Assembly (NCBI RefSeq): GCF_000471905.2
Contig: NW_006496667.1
Location: forward strand, 15,614-79,613
Direction: 5' to 3'
DNA: 64,000 nucleotides
DNA from: Amborella trichopoda
Taxonomy: Eukaryota > Streptophyta > Magnoliopsida > Amborellales > Amborellaceae
Shown here: piece after piece, positions 37,101-49,100 of the stretch
Layout: every line of letters begins with the position of its first letter
Position numbering within the stretch: the stretch's first letter is position 1
The notes under the pieces: generated by a model
Told to the model about the DNA's origin: nothing
Database searches by the model: none
Seen by the model: only the letters and a program-made list of their open reading frames with translations
Position numbers and translations under genes: made by a program

Positions 37101-40100
37101 CCTATGAACTATTGTCTTTGTTTTGGGAAGAAATCACAAAAATCAAAACTTTATCGATCTTTCGATAATCACAAAAGAGTAGTTTTTTTAGGAGTTTTTC
37201 TCACCCTAAAAGCCACGGTTTTTGTTTTAGCGGTATAGAATACTCCCCAAAACTCTTTTCCCCCCATTTTAGTGGGAAAAAATGAAACCTTTTTTACCCC
37301 CGCCAAGCGTTTTTTTCGCCCTTCTGCAAACTGTCACTAAGCGGCGCCTAGGTGGGCGCCCAAGCTGTAACACCTATGCGGGCGCCAACGCTGTAGCGCC
37401 TAGGTGGCGCCATGCCCACTTAGGCAGGCGCCCGAAGACAGGCCGCAATATCCACCGCACAGATAGCGTCTGGGCTTTTTTTGAAATATTTCGCCTAGAT
37501 GAGCTCTCGGAGACAGGTCACATAAGTCCACCGCCCAAACAACGCCTAGGTGTTTTTGAAATTTTTCGCCTAGGCAGTCGGGCGGCCGAATTTTCGAACA
37601 CTGTTAATCACCATTGATGGCTATCACATGGATAGTGATTAATGATCACACCCTTATCACCATACCCACATACCACCTTAACTTGCTTTCAACAATATCA
37701 AATGTGCCCTCAATAATTTTCAAAAACATTGAATCTCCGCCATTCATTTCACCATCATTAAATCACCACCATCACATAAAAATCTCAAATTCAAATTTAA
37801 AGAGAGTGGCGTGCCACTCAATCCATATTGGGTTGGACTTGCTTCATGCTTACACAAGCTCCATGTCGAGCGAAGCATCCTCTAAAGAAATGTCACTTTC
37901 AAAGGTGAGGGACAGGTCATAACTTGTCCCCTTATCACCTTCATACCAATGAGAAGCCACCATTTCAAATTTCTAAGGTGTGAATCATAAAATTGGAAAT
38001 TTAATTAAATCATGAAATGAGAAATCCCTACACTTACACATGTGAACACACAGATGCCACCACACATGTGCTTCACATATGTGATATAAATCACTTTACA
38101 CTTACCCATGTTATGTCTTATATCCAAACAATGTCCTACACCAAGTTTTAGGCTTTCCATGTCATGCCCCATAAGGCGATGACGTGGCTGCCCTATAGGA
38201 TGCATGTGTGGCACACATAGACCATTTGTGTGCCACATGCCACATGTACAGAAGTTCTTAATTGGAATTAGTACACAACACATTTATCAAAGCATTTTTC
38301 TCTAAAAATAAAATTCCCAAAAATCATATAAAATAATGATAAATCATATTTTTATCATTTCTTATCAAAACATTTCGGTCTGGCACTTCCAATAAATCCA
38401 AGTGGAAAACCCTGATTCTACAAGCAGTTAGTTGTATGATACTCCACTGAGCTAGACCAAAAATCTAATCCAATATCTCAAACCAACCCAATAGGCGCCT
38501 ATTCGTCACAGGCTTCAGTTCAAACATGAGCGGACCTATAAAATCTGGCCAATAGTTGGATGGACCCTAAGGTTGTTCAGTGGATTACATGTGTCTCCTA
38601 AGTATATGCACTCTTGCGGATGTGGGGGTCCTCTCTCAACACGCGTGCACAATTCTGATAGGTAGATCTTACCATATCAGAACTGCTTTCCAAAATGCGA
38701 CTGTCTGTGCAGCGGAGGGCTTGGCTTAAAGTATTCATTTGAATTGGCATTTCCCATAGAATCTCTGCGACTTTCCTAGCCACTATGGTTTTGTTTAGTC
38801 CTCTTCTTTGTCTGAAAATAGGTTTGATTTGCTTCACCTATGAGAAATTGTACCAATCTTCACCACGCTGTGAGCAAGCTACACGTCTCGGGGATTTTGG
38901 GCTTATGTCCTCTTACAGCCCAGCTCTGCTCACCAGTGATTCAAAAGTGCTAGGCGGCACCTAGGCGGTCGGGGGGTTCCAGGCTGCCCAGCACCTACGC
39001 GGGCGCCAAGAACCTGGGCGGTCTAATAATTTTTTTTTTGGGTTTTTTCTCTTTAAAATAGTCTCTAATGGGTTTAGGTTTCAAATGAACCTAAAACCCA
39101 CAATTTTGCTCCTTTAGTATTTAAAAATGACCCAAAAATACCCTCAAAGAGTTGCATTTCCGCCCCTGGGTGGGGTGCTTTTTGAAACAATGCTGCTCAC
39201 ACAAGGCTTATACAAAACAAACAAACAAAACAAACAAAACAAACAAACAAACAAACACACACAAACACATCCCCAAACCCTGGCTCACACGACATGAAGC
39301 GAAACTAATCTTACCGACCTTAACTAAAGGAAAAACCCTAAAACCTTCCGATTCACAAGATGCTCCATGAACGTCCCCTCAATCTAAATGGGGTTATTTT
39401 GGCCTATCCGGATCCCAGTACACAATTTATTCCAGTTGAAACTAAACATGTTTCTAGTTTTTATCAAAATCCTAAAATACCCAATGAGATTTATGAAGAA
39501 CTAAACGAGGTATGGAAAAACCATATTCGCGAAACATATCAAAATTTCGAAAGCATATGGGAAAATTGTCAGACCTGATAGCAAATCAGAGTCTAGACCT
39601 AAAAGCATATAGGAAGTACATCTTGTTACTTTCCAAGCCTCTAGAAATAACATATATTTCAATGATCAACGATTCTTAAACAAAAGATTGAGTTTTCATA
39701 AACCTAGAAATATCATTGAATGAAAAAGACTAAGTTTTGATCAAATAGATCAAAAGTAGAAATCCCTAATGATCCCCAAAACCCTTGGGCTTCAAAAATA
39801 TTCATATACCTATTTTTCCAGGATCCTCTTCAAAAAATCTGAAAGAAGAAACGGATAAACAATAAGAAATGCAGTAATCTCTTAACTGTTTCTAGGATAA
39901 AACTCGAACAAGATGAAATTTTTTTTTCCCATAACCAGAACAGAAAAAGATATTTATTTGTTTTGGGTGAATTTAATTTTTTAGGATATAAACCATATCA
40001 TTTGGATATTTTAATGGATACAGGAGCAACAACATGTGCCTGTAGTCCAACTACCCTACCATTTGAAAAATGGGAAAAAAAGAATACTCTTATACAGGCC

Positions 40101-43100
40101 ACTGGAATTGATGGTAATAATACTCAGATAGAGTATAAAGCCAAAAATGTTTCAGTCAAGTTAGGAAACAAAAAATTTCTTATTTCAAAAATTTTATGTT
40201 TTCCTTTCATGCATGGTGATTTTATTTTGGGAAACAATTTCCTTCAAAATTACTATCCAATAGAAATCCATGACGACAAATTGGTCATTACTCAAAAAGG
40301 TAAAAAGATATCAATTCATATACTTTTAGAACACAACTATCGTTGTCAAATAGGATTCTCGTTGCAAAAGCGTGGTGATTTTATCAAAAAAAATCAATGA
40401 AATAAAAGAACTTAATGAAAATCACTGGGTATATAAAACTCTTGAACCAAATTTCAGTGATAATCCTCGAAAGCTATGGTCTAGAAACCCAATATACTGT
40501 AGCCTAAGACTCTGTAATCTAAACAAGATTATTAGAGTTAAGCCTATGGTCTATACTACAAAAGATATAGACGAATTATCTATACAAATAAAAGAACTTT
40601 TAGAAAATATGATTTATAAAAACCAACTACAAGTCCACATTCTAGCACTGCTTTTATGGTAAGAAACCATAATGAAGAAAAAAGAGGTAAAGTCGGAATG
40701 GTTATAAACTACCAAAGACTAAATCAAAACCTAAACTTTGATGGATATTTTATACCTAGAAAAGATGTATTGATCCATCAAACAAAAAATTCCAAATATT
40801 ATAGTAAGTTTGATTGTAAATCATTTGGCAAATTATGTTAACAAAAGAGTCAAATCCATTGACTGCTTTTAGTGCACTCTACAGTCATTACCAGTGGAAG
40901 GTTATGCCTTTTGGATTGTGTAATACTCCTCAGATATTCCAAAGATGGATAGAAAAAATCTTTTCAGACCTGAATGATTTGTGTAGTTTACATTAATGAT
41001 GTTTTGGTATTTTCTAAAACACTAGTACATCATAAAAAGCATCTAAAAATAATATGCGATAAATTCCTAGACAATGGAATTATTTTAAGTCCCAAAAAGA
41101 TTGAAGTTAAAAAAATGTCAATTGAATTTTTAGGAATAATTTGAGACCAGAAAGGTATAAGATTACAAGAGCATATTGTTGGCAAAATCAAAAATTTTCC
41201 TGACAAACTTGTGGATAAAAAACATTTGCAAAGTTTCCTAGGAATTCTAAACTACAGGAGATATTTTATGCCAAATCTATCTAACAAGGAGAAACCTTTA
41301 TTTCAAAAAAGATAAAGAATTCACTTGGGACACTAAAGACTCAGAAATAGTCAGAAAAATTAAAGTTGATCTTGAAAATGTACCAACTGTTTATTTTTCT
41401 AAAGAAGGGGATAAACTTATACTTGAAACTGATGCTTCAAATGAAAATTGGGAGGCAATTTTGAAAGTTGTGGTGAATAAAGAAGAATTTATATGTGGAT
41501 ATAATTCAGGTAAATTTAAACGAAATGAGAAAAACTGTATCACATATGAAAATGAACTTCTGGCAGTTCTTAGAGGAATAAAGAGATTTCACATATATTT
41601 GGCACCAGAAGAATTTATTATCAGAACAAATAATAAAGCGGTAAAATATTTTCTCACAAATAAAGAAGGGGAAGATAATCCCAAAAGAATTTGACGGTCT
41701 AATCAAAACCCATTATAACTTTTAGGTCGAATATATTAAAAGCACTAAGCTCTTGCAGATTTTTTCAGCATGAATACAGAAGACCAGCCAAATGGACAAA
41801 AGCAAGAAGCCACTCCTAGGCAACGAGAAAAAGGAGGAATTCCGCTTTATTATCTGTTTTGATAATAAATTCTTCTGGTGCCAAATATATGTATTCCTCT
41901 AAGAACTGCCAAAAGTTCTTTTTCATATCATTGTTTCATTTAGCCAAGAAATTTGTTCCTTGGCATATGATCATTCTTTCAAAATTGGTGATGAAAGAAG
42001 TTTATTTGTCACATCTTTGCCAACAAGCCACTGTCCTACTGCTAAACAAGTAAGAGAGACAGAATAATTTATGACCCTATGTGAAAGGCCTGCAAGGCTA
42101 GACCTGCCACTTGAGCTTATCATGGAAGCAAATGATATTTTTGAGGAAGAATTTGATGCTTATTGTGAATGGCAAGCACGTGGTTCACAAGATAATTTAA
42201 GTGATTGTACTTTTGATAGTATTGGAGAATCCAATATTCAAAACATGATGAAAGGAAAGAAGCGTAGTGGGACCACGCCACTAAAACTTACTAGACAAAT
42301 AAGGATACTGGACAGATCGACTGCAGGTTTATTCAGCCACGTGTTCATGCAAAAGAAGATGACTGTACAAGAATCTACTTTTAATGTGTTGCCGACAGTA
42401 TGAAAAGAATCAACTTTTCACTGTTAAAACAACTTTTCACTATTCCACAGTAAATAAGAACTTCTGGCAGTTCTTAGGTTTAGAATTCAAAATCACCATT
42501 TCTATATCCTCTTGGATATGATAGAATTCAACTCTAAAATGTCTCAAAATTCTTATGAACCTTGCCTCTTTTGCCCTTGCAATTTCAACACAATTATCAC
42601 ACATCATTTTAACAGTTTCACAGACCTCAATGGCTTATATCTGAGATGGTTGAGGAAATCATTACCTCCTTTAGCAGTCAGACAGGTTGCCACACATCAT
42701 GAATCCATTAACGATATTGTTCATAAATGAACAAATATCTAGAGGCAGCTTTTCACTTATCTGGATTCCCTTGGTAATCAAAATATCCATGCATAACCAG
42801 TGTCCAAATCATCCCATAATTTTTCAAAATCTCAAAATTCTCTTAACAGCTTTTCCAATGCCCTTCTCTCTGAGATCCACTAATCTCACTCTGGGAAGAA
42901 ATTAAATCTAGCCTGGTTCCTTGGGTAAGGAACATTGAGGATCCCATAAAATCCCGTAGGGAACTCTCTCCTTATATCGTCTTTTATCTTTGGAAAACAT
43001 CTTGGTTTGACCCTCCTACCCACTGATAGGTTATCTAAATCCTTTTGATACTTTCTTTCAATACGAAACGATCACACTGATTTGTTTCTGATAATCTCGA

Positions 43101-46100
43101 TTATGATACTTTCTCTCAGAATATCCTTTGTCTCTTACACCGGTCCTAGCGAGTTATTGGCAATATTTGTCCACATATAGTTTTAAGCGTACTATATTAC
43201 TCCCACTGACTTTAACATTCATACACTTATCATCCTTAAAAATTCTCATTTGGTCAGTCTATCATGAAATCACATAAATCACCTTCTTGATGCTTGTTTC
43301 AAGTCATGGAGAGACTTTGAACAACATCTACACCACATTTTCCTTTCATTTCAACTTGAAATCCATCAGGCTTCTCTTGAGCAAGCAAAAACTTTTCTTT
43401 CAATTTCCTTTTACACACCCACTTTGATCCGCTCGTCTTGCGATACGGAAAAAGACAGAACATCTCCACACTTTGCTATCATTGATTGAGTGTGTATGGC
43501 TTCCTACCATTGCATGTTTTTAAGACATCATATGGCTTTCTAGAAGGTTCATCATTTTCCATCTCACTACCTTTTTCACAGACTTCACTTAAGCAGGTAA
43601 GGAAAAATGGGGGGGTCATCTCACTCTGGGTTTTTTGAGTTTCAAGGTGGGTAGAGGGCACTAGTCCTTAATCTCAAGTAAAGCAAGTTTGTCATGGGTC
43701 ACTCTTTCTTCAAGAATTCATTTTAAGAAAACATGCATCTAGACACTCAACGACTATTCCATTGAACAAGTCATAGAATCTTAAGCACTTAACATGGTTC
43801 TTGGGAATGAAATCAAATTTGGAGTTCAACATGGTATTGTTTGAGATGTGATTAGGATAGAGGATAAACAACCTGAAACTTTGAGACGAGACTAAGATGG
43901 AGGTTTTGAGGTGACAAACATTTTCTTATATCAAGTATATTAGAGTGGACTATTATCCAAAGCCAGAAAACTCTATGGACCTTTCCTATGAGAGACCTTA
44001 ATCATTTTCCTCCGAAATATTCTTCACACAAGATTTGGAAATTATCATCAATATCTTATGAAGACTTTTCATCATTTCACTACTTATGTGGCCTAATCAT
44101 TTTTTGCCTCTCAACTGGGGATTTGATATCTATTGGGAAATAGACCATTTTCTAGATAGCTCACTAAATGTTTGGACCAATGAGGTCCTTACACAACCAA
44201 AAACCTCACATGAACAAAAACGGGCAACCAGGACATAAAGCTAAAAGCAAAGATGAGGTTCTCATGCAACCCAAGTGCGTATTGAGTATCCTTAACATAA
44301 TCTGAATTCCTAATTCTAGTTCATCCTGATTTCCCCTATGCAAATCTTAGTTACTTCCTAGACTAAGTTTGGAAACATATTTCTTGATTGGTGACGTGCA
44401 TGGTTGCCCCATAGTCCAAGGAACTTGTAGTTGTCCCATCACCAACGAGTATCTTCTTTTGGAGCAACGAATTCCTCCTAATTTTCTCTCATATTTAGAT
44501 GATGAAAACCCTAGGTGGGGTTCTAAGAAGAACAACAATAACAATAAATAGTTTGGGTTTCTTTTTAGTTTTTTTAAGGCTATTTCAAATGTTCTTTCTA
44601 TTTTATTTCATTGCTAGACCAGTTAGGAACTTTTTAGACATTTTAATTAAAGTTAAGAAGCTTAGTTTCAATTTATACTTAAGTTAGGACCTTTTAGTCA
44701 AAAGTTAAGTGTATGGACAAATATTGTCCAAAACAATAATTTTCCAATATAAATAAGGGCATGGATGGGCTGGAGAGTCATTCATGTATTCCCCTCTAAG
44801 AAAAACAAAAGACTTTGTCTTGTAAAAGAAGCCTAAAGCTTAGCCTTAAGTAGGGGAAAGACTTAGGGTTTCTCCAAAATTGCTTGTGTCAAGGTGCTTA
44901 TTGCTGATTGTTCTAAGCTTCTTCAAGTTCTCCTACATCACTCAACCACCAATAGAATTTGGTAAACCCCGGATTTATTGGAAGTGTCAGACCTTAATGC
45001 TTTGATAAGAAATGATGAAAATTGATTTATTATTATTTTAGATGATTTTTGGACATTTTATTTCAAAGAAAAATGCTTTGATAAATTTTGCTGTGTACTA
45101 ATTCTAATTAAGGACGTCTGCACATGTGGCATGTGGCACACAGATGGCCAATGTGGGCCACAGATGCATCCTATAAGGTAGCCACATCATCACCCTATGG
45201 GGCATGACATGGAAAGCTTAAAACTGGGTGTATGACCTTGTTTGGATATAAGACATAACATGGATATGTTATAAGTAATTTATGGCACATGTGTGAAGCA
45301 CATGTGTGGTGGCATGTGTGTGTTCACATGTGTAAGTGTAGAGATTTCTCATTCTCATGATTTAATTAAAATTCCCAATTTTATGATTTGCTCACACCTT
45401 AGAAATTTGAAATGGGGACCTTTTATTGGTGTGAAGGTGATAACGGGACAAGTTATGACATGTCCCCCACCTTTGAAAGTCACATTTCATATTTACTCCA
45501 CATAGAGCTTGAGTAAGCATGAAACAAGTCCAAGTAAGTGACATTTTTAGAGTCAAAGTAACATTTGAAAGTGATACTTCTAGAGTGATGTTCCCCATGT
45601 CTAGATCTTTTGTCACTGTCATCATCACTCGACTCCCCACACAGAGCACAAAAGTCAAAAGGTTTGTACTTGAGATCCTCTTGGCCTAAAAGATCACCCG
45701 TCTTATTGAAGCTTGCGAACTTCTGCACCAGCTGCTTTACTTGCCTTTTAAGTTCCTTAATTCGGTCATCTATGAGATCATGGAGTGGATCTATGAAAAT
45801 CTCCCTTTTATGGCCCCTTCTCGCTGCCATGAGTTTGCCAAAATCACAAATCCTAGGCAAATAATCAACAAAATTAGTTGAAATCAATAAGATCTAGGTT
45901 GTTTCGACATAACTTTAGCCAAAATCAGCAAACTCTAAACCCCACTATAACTTCCCCCTCATTGTTGTTGATCTAAGACACCAAAAAAAGTGGTGTTACA
46001 GTAACTCCGTACGTGCTACAGTAACTTCCGTGTAGATCAAGAGCTCTGATACCACTTGATGTAGGGAAATTTGAGGGAACAATAAAATCAGCAAGAAACA

Positions 46101-49100
46101 AAACTACACACAAGCATAAGTCGAAGAAACCACAGGTTTCTTCTCCAAACCGAAGCTGGAGTTGCAAAAGCCTAAGCTTTTCTCTCTCTCAATATCTAAA
46201 AATCATGTGGAATTTGACGTTTTCAAGGCCCCACACATCTCGTATATGTTATAATTCAATGTTCAAAGACATTACATGTCTATATAATGATTAAAATGCT
46301 CTATATATCCTAACTTAAACTTAAATTTTGAAATGACAATTTTACCCCTATGAATGATACCTCGAACAGTACTCATGAAATAAATAAAAAAACTATAAAA
46401 ACCCTAGAATTCTAAAAGTATAAAAATAAATAAATTCTAAAAGTATAACTATATTATGCATCCTTTGAAATTGAATAAAAATAAAAAATAAGATTATGCC
46501 CTCCATCATCGGGCTGTATGATACTTCTAGGCTAGACCCGAAAATCTAATCCAATTTCTCAAACCAGCCCAACAGGCGCCTATTCATCACAAACTTAGTC
46601 TGAACATGAGTAAACCTGTCAAAGTTGGCCCAAGGTTGTTCAGTAGATTACAGGTGTCCCCCAAGGACATGCACTCTTGCAGATGCCGGGGTCCTCTCTC
46701 AGCACGTGTGCACAGTTCTGATAGGCGGATCTTACCATATCAAAATGGCTTCACAAAATGCGACTGTCTGTGCACATGCTGCAAGCAAGCTACACATATC
46801 TGAGATTTTGGGCTTATGTCCTCTTACGGCCCAGCTCTGCTCACACAAGGCTTATATAACACACACACACGCATGCATGCACGCACACACACAGATATAT
46901 GTGTATATATATATATCACAAACCAAGATCCACACACACACACAAATATATGTGTATATGTATATATGTCACAAACCAAGATCCATTGATCCCCAAGCCT
47001 TGGCTCACACGACATGAAGCAAAACTAATCCTACCGACCCTGACTAGAGGAAAAACTCCAAAGATGGGGTTATTTTGACCTATACAATTCCCAGTACGCA
47101 AAGAGTTCGATAGTCAATGGTCACTCCCGCTGTGACTCATTACATTGCTGGCATCGCATATAAGGCCTTGAAAGGCCACATATCCAACAGATAAGGGAGA
47201 GGGGAAGGAGTGACAGAGGAAGGAACATTAGAGGTAGGGGCAAGAGAGCAAGGAAGGGGGGGCTCTGTGGGGGTGGAGGAGATGGGCATGATGAGCCATG
47301 GCTGTGTACTAAAATCTTTCACACAAGATGCGCTATGCAAAGCAAGGTATGCATGGTCATTGTTGACAACAAAAGCGGCTGAACATGGTTTGTCAAGAAA
47401 TGGTGAATAAATTGAAGTCAAATAAAGAGAAGCATCTGCAATCCTATAATGGTACAAACAAGGTAATTAAGTTCCTAATGGTTTTGCTTAATCTCTTTTT
47501 CTATTGGTAAATGGTATAACAAATCTGTATGGTGTGACGTATTACCAATGGACGCATGTCCCTTGTTGTTAGGATGTCCTTGGCAGTACGAAAGTCTTGT
47601 GATCCATAATTACATAAACATGTAATTGTTTACCAAGGATGGTGTGAACGAGAAATTACACCCCCTAAGATATGATGATAAAGAGAGGGTTAAGGTAGAA
47701 AAGAACGTAGTTTTGCCCCGACATTTTTTAGCTGAAAGTAGCGAAAAGAAGTTGGGTTTGCCTTAATAATGAAGGATAACGATGGTGTTGAGGTGGGCAA
47801 TGAGGTAGTTAAGACGCTTTTAGATCAATTCAAGGATTTGATGCTTAAAGAATTACCAAGTGGAATATCTCCCATCAGAGATATCCACTATTGCATAGAC
47901 TTAGTTTTGGGAGCTAGTTTATAAAATCTACCACACTACAGCATGAGTCCTCACAAACATGACGAGCAATATAGAAAGTTTCAAACCTATTAGATAAGGG
48001 GATGATTTGTGAGAGTCTAAGTCCTAGTGTTGTCCTAGAATAGTTGACTCCCAAGAAAGATGGCACTTGGAGACAAGGCGACGAACATGATCACTATCAA
48101 GTTTAGATTCCTCATACCCTGTTTAGATGATATCAAGATCTAAGGTGTTTTCGAAGATCAACTTATTAAGTGGGTCTCATAACATCAGAATTAGACCTGG
48201 AGATGAATGGACAACAACATTTAAGGCTCGAGAAGGGTTATATAAATTGTTGGTGATGTCGTTTGGCTTGTCTAACGCACCCAATACTTGTATCAAGTTA
48301 TGAATTAGGTATTCAAACCATTCATAGGGAAGTTTATTGTGGTATATTTTGATGTATATTTTGATTTACAGCAGTATAGTTGAGGAACATTTGGTTCATT
48401 TGAGGCAAATTATGGAAACATTACAAGCTGAAAAGTTATGCATCAATTTTAAGAAGGGTTCTTTCTTGACAAATGGTCTTATTTTCTTGGGATATGTAGT
48501 ATCTGCTAAGGCAAATAGAGTGGATCAGATTAAGGTTCAAGCAATCATTGGCTGGCTGACATCGACTTGTATTCATGGGCTAACTACGTTTGAACGGTGG
48601 TTTATTAAAAATTTCAACAGCTTGGTAGCTCCCATTATAGATTGTATGCGAAAAACCAACTTTGTTTAGACAACATGCAGCCAATGATAGCTTCCAATTG
48701 ATTAAAGAAAAGATTACATGGGCACCTGGCTTAGCTCTATCAAATTTTGCCACAGTTTTTCAAGTGGATTGTGATGCATCCCATGTTTGGTTTGGTGCTA
48801 TTTTGAGCCAAGAGAATACACCCGTTCCTTTCTTCAATGAGAAGAATGATTCTAAGTTGTGATATTCGGCATACGATTTAGAGTTCTATGCCCTGGAGGA
48901 ACTATTTGATTCAGCAGGAGTTTCTATTTTATTCTGATCATGAGGCCTTGAGGTTCCTAAGTACTAAAAGAAGTTTGAATAAAAGGCATGCCAAATGAGT
49001 TTCATACTTGCAAGAATTCAATTTTTGATCATGCATAAGGCTGGAAGTCAAAATTGAGTAGCAGATCCATTGAGCAGGAGTCCATGGCTGAGTGTTCTAT

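Larger units (their letters stand above)
38432..39421 (+). repeat. Dispersed repeat, copy 1 (hAT-occupied)
   Basis: Direct repeat of about 46514-47097. It starts near 'gttgtatgat' and ends near 'atcccagtac', with shared blocks such as 'caataggcgcctatt' and 'ggctcacacgacatgaagc'. It differs by a 267-base insertion (hAT-type element plus duplicated target) and different simple repeats. The pararetrovirus-like segment starts right after its end. Confidence 0.7.

Noticed and set aside
38431..38460. tRNA-gene-like A box (TAGCTCAGTGG on the minus strand)
   Set aside because: No matching acceptor stem, anticodon arm or good B box follows, and the sister repeat at 46.5 kb has lost the motif. At most a tRNA-derived SINE remnant.
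47140..47457. 105-residue minus frame
   Set aside because: Pro/Ser-rich, no recognisable domain, located between repeat relics.
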